A DNA stretch of 49,399 nt from JBCFAY01 sp038562375 (GCA_038562375.1 JBCFAY010000025.1:1-49399); one strand, 5' to 3'. Counted from the first letter of the stretch, positions 10,878-19,787 are shown. Notes: generated by a model not told the origin, from the letters alone. Made by a program: numbers and translations.

Positions 10878-11801
10878 GTGCCGAGCAAGCTCGCGAAGTT
10901 TATCGAGACCGCGATGTATGGGATCAAGCCCCTTATCAACAACCTGAGCCTCGAGATGGAGCGCGCGGGGCAGGACGTTTTGGCGCGCGGCGAATTGCGG
11001 CGTCTGCCCGAGAATCTCTGCGTGCTGCGCGCGGACGTTTTAAGGGAGGACGGCACGGATATCCCGGCGGAGTGGTTCCTCCCCTCGGGAGCGCCGCAGG
11101 AGTTTGCGGTGCTCTATTTCCACGGCGGCGCGTACATGGCGGGCTCTCTGACGAGCAGCCGCGTGCTCGCGGTGGATTTCGCGCAGGCGACGGGGCTCAA
11201 TACCCTTTCCTTCGAATACCGGCTCTCGCCGGAGCACCCGTATCCGGCGGGCATCGAGGACGCGAAGACCGTCTATTTGGACCTTTTAAAGCTCGGCGTG
11301 TGCTCCTCGGGCGTCGCGTTCATCGGCGATTCGGCGGGCGGGGGCATGGCCTGTGCGCTCATGCTGAAGCTTAGGGACGAGGGACTCCCTCTCCCGGGCG
11401 TCTGCGTCGCCATCTCGCCGTGGACGGATCTGACGCTCTGCGGCGAAAGCTACCGGGCGAAGGAGAAGATCGATCCGCTGCTCGCGCTTTCAAAGCTTGA
11501 GCGCGCGCGGGAGTATTACGCGCCGGAAGAGCTTTTGACGCATCCTTACGTATCCCCGGCGTTCGGGGACTTTACCGGCTGCCCGCCGACACTCATCCAC
11601 GTCGGCAGCGACGAGATGCTCTTGGACGACGCCCGCGCCCTTGAAAAAGCGATGCTGTGCGCAGGCGTCGAGGTGGAGCTCGACGTATGGGAAGGGCTGT
11701 GGCACGTCTGGCACGCGTTCGACATCCCGGAGACCCGCGACGCGATGCAGCGCATCGCTTCGTACATCCTCGGGCGCTTAAAATGCGGGGGCGTTGGATG
11801 A
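10878..11801 (+). CDS. Alpha/beta hydrolase, hormone-sensitive-lipase-like esterase
   Basis: The protein has 307 residues. The oxyanion-hole motif HGGAY is near residue 83 and the nucleophile elbow GDSAGGG near 150. The likely acid is in SDEMLLDD near 244 and the likely catalytic His in LWHVWHAF near 275. This is the HSL/acetyl-esterase pattern (cytoplasmic carboxylesterases of short to medium acyl chains). I start at GTG 10878, which has GGAGGGAG five bases upstream; the open frame could begin 11 codons earlier but without a ribosome site. The stop overlaps the start of the acyltransferase gene by three bases, so the two are translationally coupled. The substrate is not known. Confidence 0.85.
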   Translation: MPSKLAKFIETAMYGIKPLINNLSLEMERAGQDVLARGELRRLPENLCVLRADVLREDGTDIPAEWFLPSGAPQEFAVLYFHGGAYMAGSLTSSRVLAVDFAQATGLNTLSFEYRLSPEHPYPAGIEDAKTVYLDLLKLGVCSSGVAFIGDSAGGGMACALMLKLRDEGLPLPGVCVAISPWTDLTLCGESYRAKEKIDPLLALSKLERAREYYAPEELLTHPYVSPAFGDFTGCPPTLIHVGSDEMLLDDARALEKAMLCAGVEVELDVWEGLWHVWHAFDIPETRDAMQRIASYILGRLKCGGVG

Positions 11802-13066
11802 AGGCCCCGAAGAAGGATTGGTATAAGCTCGACAACGCGGCGAAGATCTATCCCGTGATCATGAACGACCGCTGGATGTCGATGTTCCGCTTTACGGCGC
11901 ATCTGACGCGGGATGTGGACGCGGCGCTTTTGCAGCGCGCGCTCGAGCGCGCGCTCGAGCGCTTCCCGGGGAACCGCGTGCGGCTCCGGCGCGGCATTTT
12001 CTGGTATTATCTCGAGCAGTACACAAAGCCCATTTTGGTGGAGCCGGACGTCAACAACCCCTGCACGCCCATCGCGCGCGGGAAGGAGCTATTCCGGCTG
12101 ACGTACTACCGCAACCGCGTGAGCCTCGAGGTGTTCCACGCGATCGCGGACGGGGGCGGGGCGTTGGTGTTCTTTAAGACCATCCTCGCGCAGTATATCC
12201 GCCTGCTCGGCGTACAGGTGCCCGCCACGCACGGGGTGCTCGACGTAGACGAGCCGCCCGGCGGCGAGGAGCTTGAGGACAGTTTTTTGCGCTACAGCCG
12301 CATGTCGGTTTTGCCGAGCCGCGCGGAGAGCCGGGCGTACAAGCTTTCCGGCACGCCGCTCGAGCCTGGCTGCATCGCGCTCACGACCGGATTATTGAGC
12401 GTGGACGCGGTAAAAACTAAGGCCAGGGCACTCCGCGTATCGATCACGGAATACCTCGCGGCAACCTACCTGTACGCGCTGTACCTGGTGCAGCGCGCGC
12501 AGCCCACCAGGCGCAAATACCCCGTCAAGGTGAGCGTGCCGGTGGACCTTCGCCGCTACTATAAGACGAAGACCTTAAGGAACTTCTCGCAGTACGTCAA
12601 CCCCGGGATAGACCCGAACTACGGCGAATTCACGTTCGAGGAAACGCTCGCGCAGGTGCACCATTTTTTAAGGTACATGCTCACCGAGAAGAACCTCAAC
12701 GCGCGCATGAGCAAGAACGTGAGCGAGGAAAAGGTGCTCGCGCTCCGGCTCGTCCCGCTTTGGATCAAGAACCGCGCGATCATGGCGGTGTATTTAAGGA
12801 CGGGCGAAAATACGTTCACGACCGCGCTCTCGAACATCGGGCCGGTGGAGCTCCCCGAGAGCATGCGCGAATACTTCACCCGCTTTGACATGATGCTGCG
12901 CACCGCGCGCAAGAACGCGATCGAGTGCGCGGTAGCAAGCTACGGCGATACGCTGTCGGTCACGTTCACGCGCACGATACGGCAGCCGCACGTCGAACGG
13001 CTGTTCTTTCAGATGCTGGTGCGCGCGGGGCTGAAGGTCAGGATCGAGAGCAACATGGAGGGATGA
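11798..13066 (+). CDS. Alcohol-acetyltransferase-like, condensation-fold acyltransferase
   Basis: The protein has 422 residues. It contains HAIADG near residue 115, matching the HxxxDG active-site motif of the CoA-dependent acyltransferase / condensation-domain superfamily, and a second-domain SLSVTFTRT-like strand near the C terminus. Yeast alcohol acetyltransferase and PapA-type enzymes share this fold. The start ATG overlaps the upstream esterase stop (ATGA); another ATG at 11783 lacks a ribosome site. An esterase and an ester-forming transferase side by side suggest synthesis and turnover of one ester, but the acceptor and acyl donor cannot be read from sequence. Confidence 0.7.
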   Translation: MKAPKKDWYKLDNAAKIYPVIMNDRWMSMFRFTAHLTRDVDAALLQRALERALERFPGNRVRLRRGIFWYYLEQYTKPILVEPDVNNPCTPIARGKELFRLTYYRNRVSLEVFHAIADGGGALVFFKTILAQYIRLLGVQVPATHGVLDVDEPPGGEELEDSFLRYSRMSVLPSRAESRAYKLSGTPLEPGCIALTTGLLSVDAVKTKARALRVSITEYLAATYLYALYLVQRAQPTRRKYPVKVSVPVDLRRYYKTKTLRNFSQYVNPGIDPNYGEFTFEETLAQVHHFLRYMLTEKNLNARMSKNVSEEKVLALRLVPLWIKNRAIMAVYLRTGENTFTTALSNIGPVELPESMREYFTRFDMMLRTARKNAIECAVASYGDTLSVTFTRTIRQPHVERLFFQMLVRAGLKVRIESNMEG

Positions 13067-13067
13067 A

Positions 13068-13775
13068 ATGTCCTATTGCGTAAACTGCGGCGTCGAGCTC
13101 GAAGAAAGTCAAAAATCCTGCCCGCTGTGCGCGGTGGAGGTCTGCAACCCCGCGAAGCCTTACGACGCGGGCGTTTTAAAGCCGTACTCGAGCCACATCG
13201 CGCGCATCAACCGGCGCGTGGAGAGACGGTTCGACGGCGTGATCGCGAGCGTGACGATCGCGTTCGTCGCGGGCATCTGCATCGTGGCGGACATGGCGTA
13301 CTCCGCGGGCGCGGACTGGTCGCTGCTCGTGGCGATATCGCTCGGGCTCGGCTGGATGCTCTTCGTCACTCCGTTCGTATTCGACCGCCTCGGCCCGCTT
13401 TGGTTCGTCGGGATGGATATGGCGGCGCTCATCGGTTTTTTGTACGGACTCAACCGGCTCACCTCCGTCGAGGATTGGTTTACGCCGCTGGCGCTGCCCG
13501 TCGTGCTTTCAATCGGCGTGCTCGCCGCGATCGGGATCATCGTGATCCGGGCGCAAAAGCTCAGGGTGTTTTCGGCGATCGCGTGGGTGGCGGGCCTTCT
13601 GGGCACGTTCGTGCTCACGCTCGAGTGCATACTCGACCGGTTTCTGTTCGGCGTATGCAGTTTCGACTGGTCGTTCTTCGTGGCGATCCCCTGTTTCGTC
13701 ATTGCGCTGATCTTCACGATCATCGCGCGCAAGGTGGAGCTGCAGGAGGCGATCATCCGCAGGCTGCACGTCTGA
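13068..13775 (+). CDS. Zinc-ribbon integral membrane protein (DUF6320-like)
   Basis: The protein has 235 residues. It begins with a CxxC...CxxC zinc ribbon (CVNCG at 4-8, CPLC at 18-21), then a basic linker and about six hydrophobic membrane helices between residues ~60 and 225. It starts two bases after the acyltransferase stop, with GGAGGGATGAA as ribosome site, and completes a three-gene operon. As I recall, this type of membrane protein commonly accompanies the esterase and acyltransferase in Clostridia (DUF6320). Its function is unknown; it may anchor or regulate the pair at the membrane. Confidence 0.75.
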   Translation: MSYCVNCGVELEESQKSCPLCAVEVCNPAKPYDAGVLKPYSSHIARINRRVERRFDGVIASVTIAFVAGICIVADMAYSAGADWSLLVAISLGLGWMLFVTPFVFDRLGPLWFVGMDMAALIGFLYGLNRLTSVEDWFTPLALPVVLSIGVLAAIGIIVIRAQKLRVFSAIAWVAGLLGTFVLTLECILDRFLFGVCSFDWSFFVAIPCFVIALIFTIIARKVELQEAIIRRLHV

Positions 13776-13827
13776 CGTCCGGCGTCCGCGCGTTCGGCGC
13801 GGGCACACTCTATAAGGCGGTTTTTTC

Positions 13828-14490
13828 ATGGAAGAATTCAGCGCTTTCGACATCATCGGCCCGAGGATGATCGGGCCGTCCAGCTCGCATACGGCGGGCG
13901 CGGCGCGGCTTGCCGACGTCGCGCGCAAGATCGCGGGGCAGGAAATCACGGCTGCACGGCTTACGCTCTACGGCTCGTTCGCGGACACCGGCAGGGGCCA
14001 CGGCACCGACAAGGCGCTCATCGCGGGCGTGCTCGGCATGATGCCGGACGACGAGCGGCTTTCCCGCGCGCCCGAGATCGCGCGCGAGAAGGGGATCGAC
14101 ATCAAGGTGATCTTCTCCACCGACGAGGTGGAACGCCCGAACACCGCGCGCATCGAGCTAACCTGCGCGGACGGCGGCACCGTGGAGGTCGTGGGCGCTT
14201 CCGTGGGCGGCGGAAACATCCTCATCACCGAGATCGACGGGCTGGCGGTCGAGTTGACCGGCGAGTATCCGACGCTGCTCGTGCGCCATCACGACGTGCC
14301 GGGCGTGATCATGGAGGTCACGCGGATCCTGGCGGGCAACAGCATCAATGTCGCGTTCATGCAGGTATTCCGCCACAGCCGCGGCGAGGACGCCTATATG
14401 GTCATCGAGACCGACCAGAAGGTTTCCTCTGAGATCCAGGAGGATATCCTGAGGCTTTGCCCGGACATCCGGCAGGTAAGGGTGGTGTGA
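13828..14490 (+). CDS. sdaAB: L-serine dehydratase, iron-sulfur-dependent, beta subunit
   Basis: The protein has 220 residues. The N terminus SAFDIIGPRMIGPSSSHTAGAAR is the beta-subunit signature. The C-terminal ~75 residues are an ACT domain (LLVRHHDVPGVI) that in this family binds serine for allosteric control. With the alpha subunit it converts L-serine to pyruvate and ammonia using a 4Fe-4S cluster. Four bases separate it from sdaAA. The ribosome site is modest (AAGGCGG). Confidence 0.95.
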   Translation: MEEFSAFDIIGPRMIGPSSSHTAGAARLADVARKIAGQEITAARLTLYGSFADTGRGHGTDKALIAGVLGMMPDDERLSRAPEIAREKGIDIKVIFSTDEVERPNTARIELTCADGGTVEVVGASVGGGNILITEIDGLAVELTGEYPTLLVRHHDVPGVIMEVTRILAGNSINVAFMQVFRHSRGEDAYMVIETDQKVSSEIQEDILRLCPDIRQVRVV

Positions 14491-14494
14491 GCGT

Positions 14495-15376
14495 ATGACA
14501 TACGAGTTTACGAGCGGCGACGAACTGCTGCTTCTGACGCAAACGGAGGAACTCGGCATCGGCGAGATCATGCTGCGCCGGGAGATGGCGCGGGAGGATG
14601 CCCCGCGCGAGGCGCTGATCGAAAAAATGCACAGGAACCTTGAGACCATGCGCGCGAGCGTCCAAAAGGGCCTCGGCGAAAAGCAGAGCTCCGTGAGCGG
14701 CCTGACCGGAGGCGACGCGGAGGCGCTCCTTGAATATTCCGAAGGGGAATCCTTCTGCGGCGCGCGGGTATGCCGCGCGGTCGCAAGCGCGATGGCCGTG
14801 GTCGAGGTCAACGCGTCGATGGGCCGTATCGTCGCCGCGCCGACGGCGGGGGCGTCCGGCATACTGCCCGGGGCGCTCATCGAATGCGGGCGCGAGCGCG
14901 GCTGGAGCGACGAGATGCTGATCATGGGCCTTTATACCGCGGCGGCGGTGGGCATGGTCATCGCGCGCAACGCGAGCATATCCGGCGCCGAGGGCGGCTG
15001 CCAGGCCGAGACGGGCTCCGCCGCGGCGATGGCGGCGGCGGCGCTGGTCGAATGCGCGGGCGGCACTCCGCTTGCCGCGCTGCACGCGTCGGCCATCGCG
15101 TTAAAGAACGTTTTGGGGCTGGTGTGCGACCCCGTGGCGGGGCTCGTCGAATGCCCCTGCATCAAGCGGAACGCGCTGGGCGCGGCCAACGCGATGCTTT
15201 CGGCGGATATGGCGCTCGCCGGGATCGAGAGCATCATCCCGTTCGACGAGGTGGTCGGCGCGATGCGCAGCATCGGCCGCTCGATGAGCTCCGACCTTCG
15301 CGAGACCGCGCGCGGCGGGCTCGCGGCGACGCCGACCGGCAGGGCGCTCAAGAAACGGTTGAAACTGGATCTGTAA
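14495..15376 (+). CDS. sdaAA: L-serine dehydratase, iron-sulfur-dependent, alpha subunit
   Basis: The protein has 293 residues, the usual length. Glycine-rich catalytic motifs (APTAGASGILPGAL, SGAEGGCQAETGSA) and the cysteines in GGCQ, LVCDPVAG and VECPC supply the 4Fe-4S cluster that activates the serine hydroxyl. Gene order beta then alpha as separate genes is the Bacillus/Clostridium arrangement. The operon gives an oxygen-sensitive serine-to-pyruvate catabolic step. It is followed after 132 bases by an ECF sigma factor. Confidence 0.95.
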   Translation: MTYEFTSGDELLLLTQTEELGIGEIMLRREMAREDAPREALIEKMHRNLETMRASVQKGLGEKQSSVSGLTGGDAEALLEYSEGESFCGARVCRAVASAMAVVEVNASMGRIVAAPTAGASGILPGALIECGRERGWSDEMLIMGLYTAAAVGMVIARNASISGAEGGCQAETGSAAAMAAAALVECAGGTPLAALHASAIALKNVLGLVCDPVAGLVECPCIKRNALGAANAMLSADMALAGIESIIPFDEVVGAMRSIGRSMSSDLRETARGGLAATPTGRALKKRLKLDL

Positions 15377-15508
15377 TATCTGCAACCTCGGAGGAAACAA
15401 AATCGTTATATTGGCAGAAGACCGGATTGGGTGCGGGTTGCCGCAGAGGAGGATGTTCGGCGCGGCGGCCGCCGTTTCCGGTATTCTTGCCCGGATGGGG
15501 GTAATCGG

Positions 15509-16036
15509 TTGCCATATAGGGATTTCGAGTCCATCTATTCGGCGCACGCGCGGCTGGTCTATTGGGCGGCCTACGGCGTGACGCGCGAACACAATCATGC
15601 GCTCGACGTCGCGCAGACGGTTTTTCTGCGCGTATTTAAGCATCTCTCAAAATTGGGGGATATGGACGACGGACAGCTTCGGGCATGGCTGTACCGGGTG
15701 AGCGTGAATGCCGCGAAGGACCTTTTGCGCAAGGAGCGGCGGCTGATCCCGTCGGAGGATGTGGGCCTGACGATGGGCGTGAGCGAAGCGGAGCTTCCCG
15801 AGAGCCTGCTGCTTTCCAAGGAAGGGCGCGAGCGGGTGAAGGCGTGCGTGAGCCGCCTGCCGGAAATCTATCGCGAGCCGATCCTGCTGTATTATTTTTC
15901 GGAACTTGACTACCGGCAGATCGCCGAGGTTTTGGATGTCAATGAAGGTACCCTTAAATCGCGCATGTCGCGTGCGCGGAAAATGCTCTACGATACTTTA
16001 GGAAGGGAGGGTGAGGCTCTTGAAGAGATCTATTGA
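15509..16036 (+). CDS. ECF-type RNA polymerase sigma factor
   Basis: The protein has 175 residues starting at TTG 15509, with GGGGGT seven bases upstream. Region 2 spans ~10-70 (LVYWAAYGVTREHNHALDVAQTVFLRVF, including the DVAQTVF core-binding helix), and region 4 spans ~115-165 (LPEIYREPILLYYFSELDYRQIAEVL, then EGTLKSRMSRARKML). It should direct RNA polymerase to an extracytoplasmic-stress or envelope regulon. The next gene overlaps its end by 17 bases and encodes a one-helix membrane protein, the usual arrangement of a sigma factor with its anti-sigma factor. Longer in-frame starts exist upstream without ribosome sites. Confidence 0.88.
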   Translation: MPYRDFESIYSAHARLVYWAAYGVTREHNHALDVAQTVFLRVFKHLSKLGDMDDGQLRAWLYRVSVNAAKDLLRKERRLIPSEDVGLTMGVSEAELPESLLLSKEGRERVKACVSRLPEIYREPILLYYFSELDYRQIAEVLDVNEGTLKSRMSRARKMLYDTLGREGEALEEIY

Positions 16037-16865
16037 GAACCGTTTGAGCGCAAAGGAAATCGCGCGCTCGATCCTGAGCAAAAAAACCGCGGGCGTCCGC
16101 GCGCTGAATGTTCCCCAAAACGCCTCTCCCGCCCTTGGGATCAAGAGGCTGCTTTCCCGCCGGAAGGAGAGCGAACTGGATTCGCTCCTCCGCGAGGCTG
16201 CGGTACAGGAAAACGCCGCTTTGGTGTTCCCGAATTCCTGGGAATTCTTAAAGCAGGCGCGCGCCCGCAAAAGCGTGCGCCGGGCGCGCCTGGTGCGTTC
16301 TCTCGGCGCGGTCGCCGCGTGTCTGGTGATCGCCGCGGCAGGCGTGTTTTATTATCGGGCGCAGTATGCGCCCAAGACCGAGCAGGCCCCCATGCAGATG
16401 TCGGCGGCCGATTCGTCCGCCGGGATGAACGGTCTTGGAGATATTGCGCCGGAAGCGATCATGGAACAGCCCATGGACAGCCCGCTCTTTGCCGCCGCGC
16501 CCTCGGATGCGAGCGCGCCGGAGATGGCGATACAGGACAACGCCCTGATCCCGTCCGCCGGGAATGAACGCTCCGCCGGTTCGTCGGCTTCCGGCGAGAT
16601 CGTCAGCTATGAGATTCGGCTGATCGGGGAAGCCTCGCCCGACGCGGGGGCAGAGAGCCTTAAGGATCAAGGCGTAACCGTCGAATACGGCGTAAGCTCG
16701 CCCGTGGCGCTTTTGCCCGGCGAGGCCGCCGTATGCGCACGGGACGGAAGCGACCTTTCGCTCTACTATCTCTATAACGGCGAGGACACGCTGCTCCTTA
16801 TCAAGGGGGGCGCGGACAAGGAAACGCTCTTTTCCTACGCGCTCATGCTCGCTCAGGAGGGTTAG
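16020..16865 (+). CDS. Probable membrane anti-sigma factor
   Basis: The protein has 281 residues. The cytoplasmic N-terminal ~95 residues are basic and helical. One membrane helix lies near 97-117 (SLGAVAACLVIAAAGVFYY), then a Ser/Ala/Pro-rich linker and a C-terminal extracytoplasmic domain of ~90 residues. I prefer TTG 16020 because GGAGGG lies nine bases upstream; GTG 16011 would sit on the ribosome site. The 17-base overlap with the sigma gene implies coupled translation at matched amounts. No zinc-binding HxxxCxxC motif is visible, so it is not a ZAS-type anti-sigma. The role is inferred from context. Confidence 0.65.
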   Translation: MKRSIENRLSAKEIARSILSKKTAGVRALNVPQNASPALGIKRLLSRRKESELDSLLREAAVQENAALVFPNSWEFLKQARARKSVRRARLVRSLGAVAACLVIAAAGVFYYRAQYAPKTEQAPMQMSAADSSAGMNGLGDIAPEAIMEQPMDSPLFAAAPSDASAPEMAIQDNALIPSAGNERSAGSSASGEIVSYEIRLIGEASPDAGAESLKDQGVTVEYGVSSPVALLPGEAAVCARDGSDLSLYYLYNGEDTLLLIKGGADKETLFSYALMLAQEG

Positions 16866-16920
16866 CGTCCATCGGCGGGCGGGCCTCGAGGCACCTCCTC
16901 GGCGCGTTCGATCGATTCAT

Positions 16921-16962
16921 GGGAGCCGGGACGTTTTTGTCCGCGGCTCCCGCCTTTTTTTT
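16921..16962 (+). terminator. Intrinsic terminator after the sigma/anti-sigma pair
   Basis: GGGAGCC pairs with GGCTCCC, extended by GGAC/GTCC around a T-rich loop, followed by GCC and eight Ts. Confidence 0.9.
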
Positions 16963-17106
16963 GGGAAACAACGCGCATTTTAATTACGGCACGCCGCAAA
17001 GCCGAGGCGCGCCGTTTTCAAGGCCGGGTTTGCACCGGCGCGAAGCCCTGCGCCGTTGGGAGTCACTTCAAACCCTGTTCGGATTGGTGCGCGATACGCA
17101 TACATC

Positions 17107-17115
17107 TGCTATAAT
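17107..17115 (+). promoter_or_regulatory. Extended -10 promoter of yhaM
   Basis: TGCTATAAT is a consensus extended -10. A TTGGTG at 17084-17089 is 20 bases upstream, too far for a normal -35, so recognition probably rests on the extended -10. The start codon follows 30 bases later. Confidence 0.65.
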
Positions 17116-17145
17116 GAAGAAAGACTCGGCTTAAGGAGATCCACT

Positions 17146-18138
17146 ATGGCAAAAATGCGTTTGATCAAGGGCGCCGTGAACAACGTCGCGGAAGGCGTCT
17201 GCCTCGTCAAAAGCGCGGCGGTGCGCAGCAACAGCAAGGGCAGCGATTATCTCGACCTTGTACTCGCCGACGCGGACGGCGAAATCGCCGCGAAGCTTTG
17301 GGATTACGATCCGGTGACAAACGGCGTGTTCTATCCGGAGATGATCGTCAAGGTGCGCGGCACGATCACCGTGTGGAAGGACTCCGAGCAGCTCAGGGTC
17401 GACCGCATCCGCGCCACGACGCCGGAGGATGGGGTGGATATGTCCGCGCTCGTGCCCTGCGCGCCTTTTGACAGCGAGTGGATGTTCGACCAGCTGATGG
17501 AATGCGCGGCCGGGTTTGTGGATCACGACCTGACGCGCCTTGTGCAGTATATCCTCAAGCAGAATAAGACCGCGCTCCTAAAACAGCCCGCCGCGCTCAA
17601 GCTCCATCACGCGCAGCACGGCGGCCTGCTGTACCATACGCTCACGATGCTGCGAGCGGCCAAGGCGCTGATCGATATCTATCCTGCGCTCGACGGCGAT
17701 CTCGTGTTCGCGGGAGTGATCCTGCACGATATCGAAAAGATCAACGAGCTCGTCGCGGGCCCCTTGGGCATCGCGAGCGGGTACTCCGTCGCCGGGCAGC
17801 TGATCGGGCATATCGCGATGGGCGTGGCGATGGTGGAAAAGGCCGCGAGCGAGCTGCAGATGGAGGGCGAGCTTGCGACGCTGCTCTCGCACATGCTGCT
17901 TTCGCACCACGGCACGCCGGAATTCGGCAGCCCCAGGCCGCCGATGTTCCCGGAGGCGGAGGTGCTCCATCAGCTCGACGTGCTCGACTCCAAGCTCTTT
18001 GAGATGTTCGCCGCGCTCGACGGCGTGGAGAAGGGCGGCTTCTCCGAGCGCATCTGGGCGCTCGACAACCGCCAGCTCTACCAGCACGGGCACAACGCCG
18101 CGCCCGCTTCGAAGGACGCCGAGGAGCAGGAGCGCTGA
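17146..18138 (+). CDS. yhaM: 3'-5' exoribonuclease YhaM family (OB fold + HD domain)
   Basis: The protein has 330 residues. The N-terminal ~100 residues form an OB-fold nucleic-acid-binding domain (the SDYLDLVLAD strand). An HD phosphohydrolase domain follows, with the metal-binding histidines and aspartates visible as HHAQHGGLLYHT (~151) and ILHDIEKINEL (~195), then LLSHMLLSHHG. This is the YhaM layout, an exoribonuclease of Firmicutes that trims RNA and DNA 3' ends. I chose ATG 17146 because AAGGAGAT is five bases upstream and the extended -10 promoter is just before. It is a single-gene unit. Confidence 0.92.
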   Translation: MAKMRLIKGAVNNVAEGVCLVKSAAVRSNSKGSDYLDLVLADADGEIAAKLWDYDPVTNGVFYPEMIVKVRGTITVWKDSEQLRVDRIRATTPEDGVDMSALVPCAPFDSEWMFDQLMECAAGFVDHDLTRLVQYILKQNKTALLKQPAALKLHHAQHGGLLYHTLTMLRAAKALIDIYPALDGDLVFAGVILHDIEKINELVAGPLGIASGYSVAGQLIGHIAMGVAMVEKAASELQMEGELATLLSHMLLSHHGTPEFGSPRPPMFPEAEVLHQLDVLDSKLFEMFAALDGVEKGGFSERIWALDNRQLYQHGHNAAPASKDAEEQER

Positions 18139-18266
18139 CCCCGATATTCTCATAAAAGAAGCATTGTCGTCCGGGGAGCGGATCGCGCCGAAACGCCGTT
18201 TGCTCCTCGCGTTTTCATGTAGGGTGACCGGCGTTTTATATTATTTACGGAGGAAGGGGTGCGGGT

Positions 18267-18755
18267 ATGTTTCGTCAGATGCGCCGCAAAAAACAGGCTC
18301 TGTCCTTGGAGGAGAGCATTTCTGTATTGAAGAATGGAACATCCGGCGTGCTGGCCGTATCCGGCGACGACGGTTATCCCTATGCGGTCCCGCTAAGCTA
18401 TGTATACCGCGATTCCAAAATCTTTTTCCACTGTGCAAAATCGGGGCACAAGCTGGACGCCGTTGCAAGGAATCCGAAGGTTTCCTTTTGCGTGATCGAC
18501 CGGGACGATGTGGTGCCCGAGGAACACACCACCTATTTTCGCAGCGTGATCGCGTTTGGAACAGCGCGGGTTTTGGAGGACGAAGACGAAAAGCGGGATG
18601 CCCTCGAAGCTTTGGCCGCAAGGTATTCGCTCGGCCTCGAGCAGGGATGCCTGCGGGAAATCGACCAACAGTTCAAGAAGGTCTGCCTTGTGGAGCTCGC
18701 GATCGAACATATGACCGGAAAAGAAGCCGTCGAGCTGGTCGGAAGGAATGCCTGA
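18267..18755 (+). CDS. Flavin-binding pyridoxamine 5'-phosphate oxidase-like protein (NimA-related)
   Basis: The protein has 162 residues and a split beta-barrel FMN-binding fold: GVLAVSGDDGYPYAVPLSYVY, then IFFHCAKSGHKLDAVARNPKVSF, which is the flavin-contact region of the NimA/5-nitroimidazole-reductase-like subgroup. Members reduce small molecules or simply bind FMN/haem. The ribosome site is GGAGGAAGGGG. It is monocistronic, ending at a palindromic terminator shared with the converging SDR gene. Calling it nitroimidazole resistance would go beyond the sequence evidence. Confidence 0.8.
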   Translation: MFRQMRRKKQALSLEESISVLKNGTSGVLAVSGDDGYPYAVPLSYVYRDSKIFFHCAKSGHKLDAVARNPKVSFCVIDRDDVVPEEHTTYFRSVIAFGTARVLEDEDEKRDALEALAARYSLGLEQGCLREIDQQFKKVCLVELAIEHMTGKEAVELVGRNA

Positions 18756-18834
18756 AAAACGACCGGGCGTCATAGGCATTGGAAGAATGGAATCGATGAA
18801 GGCGTCGGATTAAGCATCCAAGCCCGACGGACAA

Positions 18835-18860
18835 AAACGGACGCCGCGCGGCGTCCGTTT
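18835..18860. terminator. Bidirectional terminator between converging genes
   Basis: A perfect 26-base palindrome (AAACGGACGCC and its complement around GCGC) has A-rich and T-rich flanks, lying between the flavoprotein gene and the converging SDR gene. Confidence 0.8.
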
Positions 18861-18954
18861 CGCATGTTTTCATGTTGAATTCGCGTTCATATTATCGGCT
18901 GCTCAGATTGCTTTGTCCTGTGCTTTAAACCACAGGGGTTCGACTCCCTTTCCC

Positions 18955-19683
18955 TTAAACGCAGGTAAATCCGCCGTCCACGAGAACGGTGCCGCCCACC
19001 ATGAAAGAGGCCTCGTCGCTCGCGAGAAACAGGATGACGTTGGCGACCTCCTCCGGCTGGGCCAGCCGCTTGATCGGGAACAACTGCGCGAACGCGTCGG
19101 CGTCCTGCCGGTCCATGTTCAGCAGCATGGGCGTGAGCGTGCCGCCGGGGCAGACGCAGTTGACCAGGATGTTCTCCTTTGCGTACGTGGCGGCCATGCT
19201 TTTGCTGAGCTGGATGACGGCCCCCTTGGTGGAGGAATACACGTGCAGCGTGGGCGCGCCGACCGTGCCGGCGGTGGACGCGATATTGACGATGCGGCCG
19301 TATCCGTTTCGCCGCATGGCGGGGATCAGGTGTTTGCACATGAGGAAAGTGCCCGTCACATTGACTTGAAAGCTTTCTTCCCACTCGGATAAGCCGAGGG
19401 ATTCCACCGTGCCTTCCGTGGCGATGCCCGCGCTGTTCACCAGGATATCGATCCTGGGGTGCTCGCTGAGGATTTGCCCGCAGGCGCTCTCGATCTGCGT
19501 GCTGTCGCGGAAATCCACGGCATAAAAAGAGAATCCTGCGATCTTCTCCAGCTCGCGGCCCTTTTCCCGGTTGCGGCCGAGCCCGAGCACCCGCGCGCCC
19601 TTTTTCAGCAGCATGCGCGCGGTCGTCTCGCCGATGCCGGAGGTTGCGCCGGTCACGACGGCGACTTTATCCTTAAATTCCAT
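18955..19683 (-). CDS. Short-chain dehydrogenase/reductase
   Basis: The protein has 242 residues. The Rossmann cofactor motif TGATSGIG is near residue 11, NSAG near 85 and NIASTAG near 133. The catalytic Tyr-Lys is in YSSTK near 150-154, followed by CPGG. This is a classical SDR that uses NAD(P)H to oxidise or reduce a hydroxyl/keto group, 3-oxoacyl-reductase-like. The start at 19683 has AAAGGAG ten bases upstream; the longer frame to 19716 has none. Arg at the cofactor pocket (LGRNREK) hints at NADPH. The substrate is unknown. The XRE gene lies upstream on the same strand. Confidence 0.88.
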   Translation of the reverse strand: MEFKDKVAVVTGATSGIGETTARMLLKKGARVLGLGRNREKGRELEKIAGFSFYAVDFRDSTQIESACGQILSEHPRIDILVNSAGIATEGTVESLGLSEWEESFQVNVTGTFLMCKHLIPAMRRNGYGRIVNIASTAGTVGAPTLHVYSSTKGAVIQLSKSMAATYAKENILVNCVCPGGTLTPMLLNMDRQDADAFAQLFPIKRLAQPEEVANVILFLASDEASFMVGGTVLVDGGFTCV

Positions 19684-19787
19684 GAAAGAGATGCTCCTTT
19701 GTATTATAATCGGCATTCACATGCATATCTGTGCGCCTATAAATCCTTTGCGCGAGGGAAAACAAACCGGAAACGCCCGCATAGGCT

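Noticed and set aside
18900..18955. tRNA-like fragment (T-arm AGGGG-TTCGACT-CCCTT and a CCTGTG/CACAGG hairpin)
   Set aside because: There is no matching acceptor stem, the variable loop is missing and the anticodon loop has eight bases; no cloverleaf can be completed.
18887..19384. 165-codon minus-strand frame overlapping the SDR gene
   Set aside because: It is an out-of-frame shadow of the SDR coding sequence, Arg/His-rich without a start signal.
19700..19710. TATAAT on the minus strand as SDR promoter
   Set aside because: The start point would fall on the ribosome site and there is no -35, so the leader would be too short.
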